Shown: positions 36,071-44,718 of the stretch, one piece after another
How the letters are laid out: the number at the start of each line of letters is the position of its first letter
How positions within the stretch are numbered: the first letter of the stretch is position 1
Source: Tumebacillus avium
GTDB taxonomy: Bacteria; Bacillota; Bacilli; Tumebacillales; Tumebacillaceae
DNA length: 64,000 nucleotides
Assembly (NCBI RefSeq): GCF_002162355.1
Contig: NZ_CP021434.1
Location: 3,034,001 to 3,098,000 of the forward strand
Reading direction: 5' to 3'
Made by a program: the position numbers and the translations under genes
The notes under the pieces: model-generated
What the model saw: the letters and a program-made list of their open reading frames with translations, nothing else
Database searches by the model: none
What the model was told of the DNA's origin: nothing

Positions 36071-37418
36071 CTCGCTTCGCCTCCTCCCGAATTTTGCGGA
36101 ATGAGACGGCGCGTGTTTGACGTTCTTTCCTGACTTGATTCTTCTTCTCCGCAGCGTCCAGTAACCGTGAACCTTCGACTATAAGCGGTTCAATTGTCGA
36201 CGGGATAGAGGGGCGTCTTCCTGCCCATTCACCTATGATCAGTTCTTTCGCCTGCCACGGTGTATGGCTGCCATACTCAATTGTAATCGTCGAGATGTCA
36301 CGCGGGTCGTAGACGACTTCAACCTTTTGTCCAATGAAAGAAAGCCCGACCTCGTATTTCTTCCCCATAAAACTAATACAGCCAGCCTTGTCCACTTTTC
36401 TCGTTTCGCTGTGTAAAAACGCATCCGCAATGAGAGATTCCTCGGCGAGCCGGAGCGGCGTCGAGCCGCTTCGAAATGCCACCTGCGGGCTAGAATTGTC
36501 ATCGAGTGCGGAATGGGGTTTGGTCTGGTAACATTCGGTGAGCCAAACTTGGAACAACAGATTGAGCTGGTCGAGTGTCTGGGGCTTTTCAAGCGCAGCT
36601 TCCGTTAGGAAACTGTCTATGACCCGGTTGAAGCGCTCGATTTTCCCTTTGGATTCGGCTGCATATGGCCTAGTAAAGCGAAGACGTATGCCAAGTTTTG
36701 CACATGTACGAGTCATACTTTTGGTTCGAAATTGCTTGCCGTTATCAAAGTAGACAGAATCAGGTACGCCATTTGTTTGTATTGCGAAACGGAAGCAGTC
36801 TTCTACGATCGTTTGGTCGAGTGTTGGATAGAAAGCCGCATGCAACACATAACGAGTCGCATCGTCGATGAACGCAACGAGATAGACTTGCTTGTTGGCT
36901 CCGCCTTCACCAATCGGTAGATACGGCCCGAATTTTATGTCAGCTTGCCACAGTTGGTTACGCTGTTTGTGTTGAAAGCGTCTGGCCGCAAGGCCAGAGG
37001 TTGAGTATAGTCGCATGTGGCGAGTGCTGTAGCCGTTCTCCATCAATTTTTCCTGCAAGGTGCTGCGCTTGATCTCACCGGGCTTCGCTAAACCTTCCCA
37101 CTCCAAGATCTGAATGATTTGTGCAACACTGCGGCTGGGTACTTCTCGGCGAAGCAGGATGGCTTGCTCAAGGAGATAGGGAGTAATTGCTTCGGCTGTT
37201 TGCCTTTGACCCTTCCCTTGAGGTCGAAGTCCGGCGAAACCTTCGGCCCGGTAGGCAGATAGATAACGACGGAGAGTTCTTTCGGATAAGCCGGTTTGTT
37301 CACAAATGGCTTTCTTCAGCTCTTTGGCTTTTCCAGGGTCAATACCATCGGCCAACAGAGGAGAGATCAACTGCATCCGTTCGACGGCGATCTCTTCTGC
37401 CTTTTTGTCGTTTTTCAT
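36063..37418 (-). CDS. DDE transposase (rve, Mu/Tn7-B-like)
   Basis: 451 aa. N-terminal helix-turn-helix domains (GLSERTLRRYLSAYRAEGFA), then the RNase H-like core: first Asp in QLWQADIKFGPYL, second Asp in PDSVYFDNGKQF, Glu in AAESKGKIERFNRVIDSFL, and a C-terminal Mu-type beta barrel (SFMGKKYEVGLSFIGQKVEV). Start ATG after GGAAAGGACTG. All three catalytic residues are present. Confidence 0.93.
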   Translation of the reverse strand: MKNDKKAEEIAVERMQLISPLLADGIDPGKAKELKKAICEQTGLSERTLRRYLSAYRAEGFAGLRPQGKGQRQTAEAITPYLLEQAILLRREVPSRSVAQIIQILEWEGLAKPGEIKRSTLQEKLMENGYSTRHMRLYSTSGLAARRFQHKQRNQLWQADIKFGPYLPIGEGGANKQVYLVAFIDDATRYVLHAAFYPTLDQTIVEDCFRFAIQTNGVPDSVYFDNGKQFRTKSMTRTCAKLGIRLRFTRPYAAESKGKIERFNRVIDSFLTEAALEKPQTLDQLNLLFQVWLTECYQTKPHSALDDNSSPQVAFRSGSTPLRLAEESLIADAFLHSETRKVDKAGCISFMGKKYEVGLSFIGQKVEVVYDPRDISTITIEYGSHTPWQAKELIIGEWAGRRPSIPSTIEPLIVEGSRLLDAAEKKNQVRKERQTRAVSFRKIREEAKRDV

Positions 37419-37462
37419 AGGAATCTACAGTCCTTTCCAATAGGATGTAGATTCACGATACC

Positions 37463-37999
37463 TTAGGGAATCGCGGACAAGAAGGCGAAACGGGTATGTA
37501 CCCATAATTGAGAATGAACGATGGGTCGGACAACTCTCGCCAGCCAACCTGCCTCTTGTCCAACGTAATGTCCGATCCTTTGGAGTGCAGACGGTGAAGG
37601 TACGGACAATGGCTCCACCGGATTTTCTTGACGCGCTGCAACCGTTGATAAACAATTAACCCAGTATTGCCAGCACACCTTGAACCAAATGTGCCAGCGA
37701 TACAGGGTTGATTCATCAGCGGCTACGTCTGAGGTCTGCGCCTGAGACAAGACTGCTTCAAGGCATTCGGCTTCATAACGTTTATAAGGAACGAGCAGGT
37801 CCGGCAACTCATGATGGATCTTCCCGCACCCCTTGCAACGCAAACGACGAATGATATAGGTGACCCGTTCACTGGTTGGCTTACGCCCAATGCGACTCCT
37901 GCTACCGATCACGAACAGTTCATGCTCACAGACAGGGCAGATATGCTGCTCTGCACTCCTAACGAAAAACACCACGTTTTCTATTTTCTTCGAGCCCAT
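37463..37999 (-). CDS. DUF6431 accessory protein of the insertion element
   Basis: 178 aa. An N-terminal zinc-ribbon pattern CPVCEHELFVIGSRSR and RRLRCKGCGKIHHELPDLL-like core, with TSDVAADESTLYRWHIWFK further on, as in DUF6431 proteins that accompany this transposase-ATPase pair. Probably binds DNA ends or helps target choice; role not established. Confidence 0.82.
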   Translation of the reverse strand: MGSKKIENVVFFVRSAEQHICPVCEHELFVIGSRSRIGRKPTSERVTYIIRRLRCKGCGKIHHELPDLLVPYKRYEAECLEAVLSQAQTSDVAADESTLYRWHIWFKVCWQYWVNCLSTVAARQENPVEPLSVPSPSALQRIGHYVGQEAGWLARVVRPIVHSQLWVHTRFAFLSAIP

Positions 38000-38154
38000 A
38001 ATTTGATAAAATGATCATGCGATTTTTTGGGACGACTCTGGTGCAACTGTTAGCGCAGCGGCACATCATACAGAGTCGTCTTTTTCCTTTTTTTAATTTG
38101 TACGTGGTCATTATATCCGTCAATTTTTGGACAGGCAATAGCGTCAGCTTTTGG

Positions 38155-38838
38155 TCAATTGGCATTGGCTGTAACAATTACCTCAAATATTTTCTTACAG
38201 GAAGTGTACTTTCCAACACCAAAAGATATAGTTCCATTATGTTTCTCTATTCCAGAATTAACTCTGGTATGAGGATGGTTATGTGTTGAGTCATTTCGTA
38301 TGCTGCTTGCAAGTTGAAAATGAGCAGAATCAGTAATTTCTTTTAGTTTCGTTGCCAAATCTTTTTCGTCCATAGAGGCAAGTTTTCTTATGGCTGTATG
38401 ATAACTTATTTTTTCTCGTTGATTTAGGGGTAATGAGAACTGTAGGAAAAGCAAATGGCCGATTGTATCGATTGCAGAGAAAGCTTGATGAAAGAAAAAA
38501 TCCGAGTGATAATTGAAGGCCATATGTCTCACAAAATGCTTTTTTTCGAATTTAGGAAAATACTCTATTGATACACCGTTTTTTCCGGGAGAGATAAAAT
38601 ACGGATCATCGGGTATACCTTTATCTAAGTAAAATTTTGTAAAAGTCATTGCAATTAGAGCACGGTTAGATCTACTTGCAAAAAGATTTTCCCAATGCCT
38701 AATTTCAAGATTATCTAATAAATCACTAGGGGATTCTATTGTTTTCATAAAGATAGGATCAAATGTAAAAAGGGATTGGAATCCCAAGTCATGATAAATC
38801 TTATTGAAAACTTCGTCTGTTGGATAATCAGAAAACAT
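38155..38838 (-). CDS. Cthe_2314-like HEPN protein, 3' end likely cut by the insertion element
   Basis: 227 aa, AT-rich. HEPN-like helices with SSIRNDSTHNHPHTRVNSG near the C-terminus and HSDFFFHQAFSAIDTIGHLL in the middle, as in Cthe_2314-family proteins. HEPN proteins are often RNases in toxin-antitoxin or defence loci. ATG at 38838 with GGGGG upstream. The TGA stop is formed by AATTGAC, the end motif of the adjoining insertion element, and a same-strand open frame (35091-35187) beyond the element may be its lost tail. Confidence 0.7.
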   Translation of the reverse strand: MFSDYPTDEVFNKIYHDLGFQSLFTFDPIFMKTIESPSDLLDNLEIRHWENLFASRSNRALIAMTFTKFYLDKGIPDDPYFISPGKNGVSIEYFPKFEKKHFVRHMAFNYHSDFFFHQAFSAIDTIGHLLFLQFSLPLNQREKISYHTAIRKLASMDEKDLATKLKEITDSAHFQLASSIRNDSTHNHPHTRVNSGIEKHNGTISFGVGKYTSCKKIFEVIVTANAN

Positions 38839-38965
38839 CAATATAACCCCCGAAATAACAACTACGTATTTTTTGACAATTAAATACAATATTTTGTGAG
38901 ATGGACGCATGATAACGGTAAGGTTGAATGAACCAATTTGGGTGGACTGAACGTTTCATAGCTAA

Positions 38966-38990
38966 AAAAAAAGCACCGTGAAGGTGCGAG
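38966..38990 (-). terminator. Terminator of receptor/peptide operon B
   Basis: Minus strand GCACC-TTCAC-GGTGC followed by nine T, just after the peptide gene. Confidence 0.88.
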
Positions 38991-38993
38991 TGT

Positions 38994-39119
38994 TTAATCA
39001 ACCTTGATCATTGTATGAGGATCGGGAGTATCCCAAATCGCGACGGAAGCGGAATCGAAAGTTTGTGCTGAAATTGCTAATGCGAGCAACAGTATAAGCA
39101 CGCTAATTTTTAACTTCAC
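38994..39119 (-). CDS. Phr/AimP-like signalling pre-propeptide, copy B
   Basis: 41 aa, exactly the length of copy A. Signal peptide MKLKISVLILLLALAISA, then QTFDSASVAIWDTPDPHTMIKVD. The C-terminal TPDPHTMIKV aligns with DPKPHGIITN of copy A through P-x-P-H-x-x-I. GTG start overlaps the receptor stop (GTGA), with AAGGGGG 8 nt upstream, so it is translationally coupled to the receptor. Divergence of the residues around the shared core would give the two receptors separate signals. Processing and uptake are inference. Confidence 0.85.
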   Translation of the reverse strand: MKLKISVLILLLALAISAQTFDSASVAIWDTPDPHTMIKVD

Positions 39120-40444
39120 TGTTGTATCCCCCTTGAATCATCAGATAATAGAAGGCGATTGCACTTTTTTGAAATCTCTAGGGCGTTCTCGTAGTCACCA
39201 AGGTTTTGATAAGCAGTGACTGCAAGCTGCAAGGATTTCACTGTGTCCTTCAATAAGGACATTGTATCAAATATCTCTGATGATTTAAACGCGTACTCTA
39301 AGGCCTTATGAAAATTCAGACAGTGGTTATAGTAGTCTGAATAGGCGCGGTACAGGAGGGCTGCGTGGTAAGTGTTGTTGCGGGAGTATTGTTCGATGAA
39401 AGATCCTCCGGTTTGAAGGGATTTGAGTGCATTGGTCAAATTCTCCGTTGAGATTTCAACGTCAGCTATTTTAGAGTACGTCAAAATAATTCTGTTTATA
39501 TCGTTCGCTTCTTCTAAAATTACAAGGCAATTTTTCAATTGTTGGATTGCCAATTGAGGATCAGTAACAGCGGTGATCTCCGATGCAATTGTGTGCTCGA
39601 TGATTGCCGTTTGGGTTTTCATGTTTAGAACTTGAAGAATTGCCTTTGCATGATTGAAGCATTCAATCGCACGCTTATGATCTTTGATTCCTTGAAAAGC
39701 AATTCCTTGAGCAATAGCTGTATCCGCGATTTTCTGCATGTGATTTTGAAGTTTGTAGTAGTGGAAAGCTTTTTCAAGGTAATAGATAGCATCCTGGGCA
39801 TCTTCAAATTTCAGCAAAGTAATCCCCATGTTGTAACATATCTTGGCGGCGAGTAGGTTGAACTCAATGAACCGGTTCTGGATGTCATACGCTTTTCGAT
39901 AGTGATAAAATGCTTCCTTAAAAACCTGTTGTTTAAAAGAGCAACTCCCCATTAGGTTGTATGTCCATGCCAACAGATAAGAATCATGGTAGTTGATTGA
40001 CTCAAAATGTTGGGCCAACGGGCGCAGAATTTCTAAAGCTGCATCATATCTTTGTTGTTGGAAATGGACTTCTGCCAGATGGATCGATAAGGTGTATTTT
40101 TGAGATGCAGAAAGGTCTTTATGATCTATTAGGCTATGGATTACCTTTTCCGCTTCATTCGTTTGATTGGTTTCGATTAACACTTCAACTAGCTTGCATC
40201 TGCTGACGAGTTCCATACTTTGATCTTCATCTTGCAGTAGTTCCCGTATCGGAATTTTAAAAGTGAAAGCGATCTTGTTGAGAAGTTCAGGTGAAGCGGT
40301 CGCCTTATTTTGTTCGATCTGACTGATCCAACCGATTGTTACTCCCACACTTTCGGCTAGTTGAGCTTGCGATAAATTTCTTTCAGTACGGAGTCTTCTT
40401 ATTCTTGATCCAATTAATTCTTTGTTTGCTATATCTGAATTCAT
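39116..40444 (-). CDS. HTH-TPR (RRNPP-type) regulator, leftward, copy B
   Basis: 442 aa. XRE HTH IGSRIRRLRTERNLSQAQLA with GVTIGWISQIEQNKATASPE, then TPR-like repeats (for example AIYYLEKAFHYYKLQNHMQK). Same layout and order as 27358-28653: the peptide gene follows directly. ATG with AAGGAGGAGG 8 nt upstream. Probably represses or activates the divergent promoter depending on bound peptide; which way is not readable from sequence. Confidence 0.9.
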   Translation of the reverse strand: MNSDIANKELIGSRIRRLRTERNLSQAQLAESVGVTIGWISQIEQNKATASPELLNKIAFTFKIPIRELLQDEDQSMELVSRCKLVEVLIETNQTNEAEKVIHSLIDHKDLSASQKYTLSIHLAEVHFQQQRYDAALEILRPLAQHFESINYHDSYLLAWTYNLMGSCSFKQQVFKEAFYHYRKAYDIQNRFIEFNLLAAKICYNMGITLLKFEDAQDAIYYLEKAFHYYKLQNHMQKIADTAIAQGIAFQGIKDHKRAIECFNHAKAILQVLNMKTQTAIIEHTIASEITAVTDPQLAIQQLKNCLVILEEANDINRIILTYSKIADVEISTENLTNALKSLQTGGSFIEQYSRNNTYHAALLYRAYSDYYNHCLNFHKALEYAFKSSEIFDTMSLLKDTVKSLQLAVTAYQNLGDYENALEISKKCNRLLLSDDSRGIQQ

Positions 40445-40481
40445 CTAGAATGCCTCCTCCTTTACAAAGGAAATCATCACC

Positions 40482-40510
40482 ATTATACACTTGTCTATTA
40501 TGTTAAACAA
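40482..40510 (-). promoter_or_regulatory. Promoter of leftward receptor/peptide operon B
   Basis: Minus strand TTGTTT, 17-nt spacer, TATAAT. Confidence 0.72.
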
Positions 40511-40552
40511 TGATTCCGATAAGTTATAGTTAGTTCTGATGAGTACCAGATT

Positions 40553-40569
40553 ATATAAAGAATTGATAT
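40553..40569 (+). promoter_or_regulatory. Conserved candidate operator B
   Basis: ATATAAAGAATTGATAT, 14 of 17 positions equal to operator A at 28759; overlaps the -35 TTGATA. Confidence 0.6.
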
Positions 40570-40592
40570 AAAAGATGAAAAGGTACTACACT
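40564..40592 (+). promoter_or_regulatory. Promoter of rightward operon B
   Basis: TTGATA, about 18-nt spacer, TACACT; same geometry as the copy A promoter. Confidence 0.6.
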
Positions 40593-40623
40593 TTTCTCAA
40601 AAGAAGTAATTGAGGTGAGGATC

Positions 40624-41910
40624 GTGAGTACAAGTCTAGGACAAAGAATTCGTCAATTTCGCCTGAAAAAAGGTCTCACTCAAATTGAGCTTGCCAGAGG
40701 GCTGATTACCCCAAGTATGGTATCCCAGATTGAATCTGACCGCGCTCGACCGTCCTATAAAGTTTTGGAGGCTATTGCGGTTCGTCTCGAGATTCGGCTT
40801 GAGGACCTTATTAAAGGGGGAAACTTTGATCTCGAATCGTCGAGCAGATACAAGATGGCAATCAGTATGATTCGGGCGCAAGAGTTTCAGGCTGCTCTCC
40901 CGTTATTGAATGCACTTCTTGAAAATGATCAGCATCGGATACCTAAAGAAAAACTGCTGCTGGAACTTACCCAATGCCATGTTGAGTTGGGGAATGTCCT
41001 TGAGGCGGAAACAGTCTTGCATCAGTTGTACCAATTGAGTAACACGGAACGGAACGATCATTTGCACGTTGAAGTGTTGTTGCAGCTTGGGAAGGTCGCT
41101 GAGTTGAAAAATGAATATCCTATCGCACTCTTTCATACGAGTCGCGCTTGGGATGAACTGCAAAAGGATGGAGAGGTCGAAGCAGATTTTCAAGCCAAGA
41201 TTCTCATGCAGTTGGCAACTCTCCATGAGCGGGTCGGGAAGGTTGCGGAGGCGGCCGAGTATTACGAGAAGGCATTGTTGCTCAATCCGTATAACGGTGA
41301 AGATCGAGGGATGACATTCCTGCGCTTGGCAGAGGTCTATGATCGGCAAAAGAAGTTTGAGCAAGCAGGGGAATACGCAATTAAAGCAACCGTGCTTTTG
41401 GAAGAGCAAGTTAGCAAGGGACAAAGGCGAGAGATGGAACATCGATTAATCATGCTGCAACGAAAGAAGAGCGGTTGGAAAGTGAGTGTCCAAAAACTGT
41501 TGAACCTTGCGGAACAACATGAGCAGATCGGTGACAAATCAAAAGCTGGGAAAGTCTTTGCTGACATAGCGTTCATCTGTTCGGAGAATGGTGAAATCGA
41601 TGAATCCTGGGCTTATGCTGAAAAAGCAAGAATGAGTCTCTCGGATACTTCCCCTACTATGGGGCAAGTCCACCGTGTCCTATCGTTTGTCTATTTTCAC
41701 CGTGGGGATGAGGAGAAAGGCAAAAAACATCTCGATAATGCGGTCAAGATTTATAAGCGACATGGCAAGTTTGCGGAGCTTGAAGAGGTAACGCTACACA
41801 TGTGCCGGTATCTGAATGAAAAGGGGGAGCACCGGGAAGCATTCGAGCGGATGGAGCTATTCCACACGTATATGACAGGACAATTGGAGCAGCGTGGGAT
41901 CGTACTTTGA
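40624..41910 (+). CDS. HTH-TPR regulator, rightward, copy B
   Basis: 428 aa, XRE HTH LGQRIRQFRLKKGLTQIELA and TPSMVSQIESDRARPSYKVL (recognition helix nearly identical to copy A), then TPR repeats ending YMTGQLEQRGIVL, the same tail as copy A. GTG start at 40624 after GAGGTGAG; an earlier GTG at 40615 lies within that site. Near-identity of the recognition helix predicts that both rightward regulators bind the same operator and can cross-talk. TTGA overlap with the next gene. Confidence 0.9.
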   Translation: MSTSLGQRIRQFRLKKGLTQIELARGLITPSMVSQIESDRARPSYKVLEAIAVRLEIRLEDLIKGGNFDLESSSRYKMAISMIRAQEFQAALPLLNALLENDQHRIPKEKLLLELTQCHVELGNVLEAETVLHQLYQLSNTERNDHLHVEVLLQLGKVAELKNEYPIALFHTSRAWDELQKDGEVEADFQAKILMQLATLHERVGKVAEAAEYYEKALLLNPYNGEDRGMTFLRLAEVYDRQKKFEQAGEYAIKATVLLEEQVSKGQRREMEHRLIMLQRKKSGWKVSVQKLLNLAEQHEQIGDKSKAGKVFADIAFICSENGEIDESWAYAEKARMSLSDTSPTMGQVHRVLSFVYFHRGDEEKGKKHLDNAVKIYKRHGKFAELEEVTLHMCRYLNEKGEHREAFERMELFHTYMTGQLEQRGIVL

Positions 41911-42293
41911 AAGTCCAGTTGATGAGCGTGTTCGAGCGGCAGCATTGGGAGAGGTATTCCAGGACAATGGTGCGGGTAGGGAATTCAGCAGGCTACCTGT
42001 TCATTCACAAGAAAAACCATGATCGGTGGTACTTTCGCGGTTATCGAGTGGAAGCACAAGGCTTTTACGAAGCTATGACCAAACTAGAGGAGAGAATTTT
42101 CGGCATAGCGGGCTTGTCGAACGGAGACTTATGGGAACGAGTTGGGGCGATGATCGGAGTGAATGGCATCTGGGGTTATCAGTATAAGTGCAAGTTGAGA
42201 CAAGGCGTTTGGGTATGGTGTGGGCATTAGTTTGAAGCGGAGACAGAGAAGAAAGCGAAGGAGTATTTGCAAGGTTTGAGCAAGGATATATGA
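41907..42293 (+). pseudogene. Copy B of the 128-aa partner protein, TAG after codon 107
   Basis: TTG start overlapping the regulator stop. Residues 1-107 align with the protein at 30118 (HDRWYFRGYRVEAQ, GVNGIWGYQYKCK, GVWVWCGH), then GAG of copy A is TAG here; the remaining 20 codons (FEAETEKKAKEYLQGLSKDI) are still in frame to TGA at 42291. Either a recent nonsense mutation, a shortened functional protein, or readthrough. Confidence 0.8.
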
Positions 42294-42487
42294 GCGGTGA
42301 TTTGGGCGACCCGGAGGGGTTGCCATTTCTATCTAGTAGGACGGTGATCGGATTAGAGGTCAAAAGTAGTAAAAGAATACTTCGAATTGGAGTGATTTAT
42401 TTTTCACCAATTTCGATTATGGGGGGATATCTTTTGTCTGTTTTGAGTTTTTTGTTCGGGGGGGAAAAAATTCCTTTTGAGCTTTAG
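42290..42487 (+). CDS. Possible small membrane protein, third gene of operon B
   Basis: 65 codons, ATG overlapping the old TGA of the partner gene. Hydrophobic segment ILRIGVIYFSPISIMGGYLL and LSVLSFLFGG. Homologous DNA in copy A has TAG at codon 5. Weak evidence for coding. Confidence 0.35.
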   Translation: MSGDLGDPEGLPFLSSRTVIGLEVKSSKRILRIGVIYFSPISIMGGYLLSVLSFLFGGEKIPFEL

Positions 42488-42509
42488 TTGTCCTAATATT
42501 TACCGATGC

Positions 42510-42607
42510 ATCCTAATTGTGAAACGCCAACAAACTTGTTTTGAGACCTATAAACTACTTCCATCTCACCCGATAAATCCTCGTGATTTATCGGGTGTTT
42601 GCGTTTG
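42510..42607 (+). repeat. 98-bp island repeat, copy 1
   Basis: Starts ATCCTAATTGTGAAACGCCA and ends in the hairpin CCCGATAAATC...GATTTATCGGG plus TGTTTGCGTTTG. About 85% identical copy at 44270-44367, partial copy near 45480. Confidence 0.85.
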
Positions 42608-42876
42608 AGCTTACAGACAGTACCAAGACTGTCTATTGGTGACCTGGCAGATTCAAAATATCGAAAAAAACTGTGTAAATAGAAAAAATAACACCGTAAA
42701 TTTATCGAAAATAATTTATTTTATTTATTGTTGAAAACTACCATGGTTAATGTTATTGTATACGTGAAGGTGTTTTAATTAAACGACGTCTTCATATTCA
42801 ATCCTAATGTTGAACTAATGTATCGCGCGACATTATCTTCTCTTTAGGCTGAAAACAAATATGAGAGGTGGCTGTT

Positions 42877-43563
42877 ATGAAAAAATTGTTTGCAACTTTG
42901 GCTCTTTCGGGGGTTTTACTCTCTGCTGTTTTTACCCCAAATGCAATTGCTGGGAAACCGAGCGGTGAGTCTGTAGTTCTTGGCGAATACAAGACTCCGA
43001 CCTATTCAGACGCGAAGGTAGATTTCATTGATTCGAAACTGGTAGGAACAACAAGATTTTCTTCCGGGATTGTTGTCGATGCAACCTATGCAGAGGAGTA
43101 TTCTCATTCAACCTACTCCTTCGTTAGCAAATCGATAACCGGGTATGATACAAAGCCGCTAATCAACAACGTTTTTCTGAGAAGCTTGGCTCCGGGAATC
43201 ACTATCGAATACACCACAACTCAAAGCAATACGGGATCTGTCTCGATCGGTGCATCTGTTGAAGCAAGTGCAGCAAGTGTTGTAAAGTACCACTTCACAG
43301 GAAACTACACAGGATCTTGGACTTCTGGCACCGGTGTAAAGTATACTTTATCTGCTCCTAGCAACTGTGGATGCAATTCATACAACTTCTATACAGCAAC
43401 CGGGTTTGATACTTTTTCCACTACTTTGAAGAAGTATGATGTTTATAATGTTTATTCGAATGGAATCAAAACGGGTACTGTTACATACTCCAGTGGGAAC
43501 ATTAACGTAAACAACGTTTATGTTCCAAAACAGGTACAGTACGGACAAAAGGCGAATTATTAA
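42877..43563 (+). CDS. Secreted protein of unknown function
   Basis: 228 aa. Signal peptide MKKLFATLALSGVLLSAVFT with cleavage near NAIAG, then a beta-rich, Ser/Thr/Tyr-rich mature chain (SNTGSVSIGASVEASAASVV, FTGNYTGSWTSGTGVKYTLS) and a Cys pair in SNCGCNS. The alternating pattern resembles pore-forming or surface beta proteins, but I recognise no family. ATG at 42877 with AGAGGTGG. AT-rich, acquired DNA; preceded by the 98-bp repeat. Confidence 0.8.
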   Translation: MKKLFATLALSGVLLSAVFTPNAIAGKPSGESVVLGEYKTPTYSDAKVDFIDSKLVGTTRFSSGIVVDATYAEEYSHSTYSFVSKSITGYDTKPLINNVFLRSLAPGITIEYTTTQSNTGSVSIGASVEASAASVVKYHFTGNYTGSWTSGTGVKYTLSAPSNCGCNSYNFYTATGFDTFSTTLKKYDVYNVYSNGIKTGTVTYSSGNINVNNVYVPKQVQYGQKANY

Positions 43564-43633
43564 TAATGTGGGCGAATCGGCTAGGAAGTGCTCCTAGTCG
43601 ATTTTCCAATTCTAAATGAGGTGGAATAAGCAA

Positions 43634-44128
43634 ATGAGAAAATTATTATTGCCATTTGCATCGCTGGTGGTAGGGTTTTTGATCCTCAGCAGTGGTTGTT
43701 CTGAAAATGATACAGGTATTGGTTCTGTTGTAGAGAATAGCGAAAGTAATTTGTTTAGTGAAATAACTTTGCAGAAAGTAAGGACACAAACACTTGAACT
43801 GGTACATCTTGATCAAACCTACAAAGGTATAGAATATCAGTTCTATTTTCAAATCGCGGATAGAATATCAACTGAAGAAACGCTCAAACGTATCCAGGTG
43901 GAAATCGTATTTAATGGGAAAACAAAAGAACTTATTAATGTCGAGAGTCTGAAGAAGACTTTGGACTTAGTACAAGACGAACACGGAACAAACACTTATG
44001 TTGCTAGAGTTTCTTCCGTTTACAAGACTGAGTATACAGAGGCTGAGTTAAATTACCTGATCGATCATCCCACGGAGGTAGATCTGTACTTGTATGTAGA
44101 TGGTGAGAAAGTTCGAAAGTTACAGTGA
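43634..44128 (+). CDS. Lipoprotein of unknown function
   Basis: 164 aa. Signal peptide with lipobox LSSGC (Cys about residue 22), acidic mature domain rich in beta-strand-like segments (YQFYFQIADRI, EIVFNGKTKELINV). GAGGTGG lies 10 nt before the ATG. Follows the secreted-protein gene by 70 bp on the same strand and may share its promoter. Confidence 0.82.
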   Translation: MRKLLLPFASLVVGFLILSSGCSENDTGIGSVVENSESNLFSEITLQKVRTQTLELVHLDQTYKGIEYQFYFQIADRISTEETLKRIQVEIVFNGKTKELINVESLKKTLDLVQDEHGTNTYVARVSSVYKTEYTEAELNYLIDHPTEVDLYLYVDGEKVRKLQ

Positions 44129-44269
44129 CAAAAAAGCAAGCTGCAAGGCGAAACTGAAACTCGGTTTTCATCGCCATGGTTGCGGATCAACTGCGCATTG
44201 AGGCGAAGATTTCGTAGTTGTTCGCGAAGCCTTATGTAACAAGGGATTGTGGAAAATTGGCTATCATAT

Positions 44270-44367
44270 ATCCTAATTGTGAAACGCCAACCAACTTGAT
44301 TTGAAACCTAGAAACTTCTTCCATCTCACCCGATAAATCGAAATGATTGATCGGGTGTTTGCGTTTG
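44270..44367 (+). repeat. 98-bp island repeat, copy 2
   Basis: See copy at 42510. Ends 20 bp before the truncated integrase gene. Confidence 0.85.
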
Positions 44368-44388
44368 TAGCATGAGACGGGGGAAACG

Positions 44389-44718
44389 ATGATGAAAGTA
44401 ACAGGACTAGAGTTTCACATGGAGGATTTTCTGTTGTATTGTCAGAACAAAAATCTTTCCCGTAAAACGATTCAATCTTACGAACAGGCCTTTGCCTACC
44501 TGTCTAAAGAACATAGCGTAGAGCGGCTTGTAGAGGTGCGTACAGGGCATCTGCGGCAATATATCGCATACCTGCAAGAAAGAGGCAAATACACGGTTGT
44601 GAACCGCGAAGCATCCAAAATGGTGAATCACCCAGACAAACGATCTGATTTCAAAAAACAGGTTTCATCCGTCACGATCAACAACTACATCCGCAACATC
44701 AAGGTGTATTTCAACTGA
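44389..44718 (+). pseudogene. Tyrosine recombinase, N-terminal domain only
   Basis: 109 codons encoding a SAM-like core-binding domain (FHMEDFLLYCQNKNLSRKTI, SVTINNYIRNIKVYFN), then TGA exactly where tRNA-Ser sequence begins at 44719. The catalytic domain is missing. A deletion between an integrase gene and a tRNA-Ser attachment site explains the junction. It is not a close homologue of the intact integrase at 24569. Confidence 0.82.

Larger units (their letters stand above)
35179..38162 (-). mobile_element. Mu-type (three-gene) insertion element
   Basis: About 3 kb with genes, in transcription order, for a DUF6431 protein, a DDE transposase and an AAA ATPase. Inner inverted repeats TGTCCAAnAATTGACG-6 nt-ATGACC lie at 35203-35230 and (complement) 38106-38133, with further AATTGAC motifs at 35186 and 38154, giving multiple end sites as in Mu/Tn7-like elements. 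I could not find a convincing target duplication. Confidence 0.8.

Noticed and set aside
35170..38175. Target site duplication of the insertion element
   Set aside because: Bases beside the proposed ends (TATAA and TTGGC) do not match; ends may be misplaced or flanks deleted.
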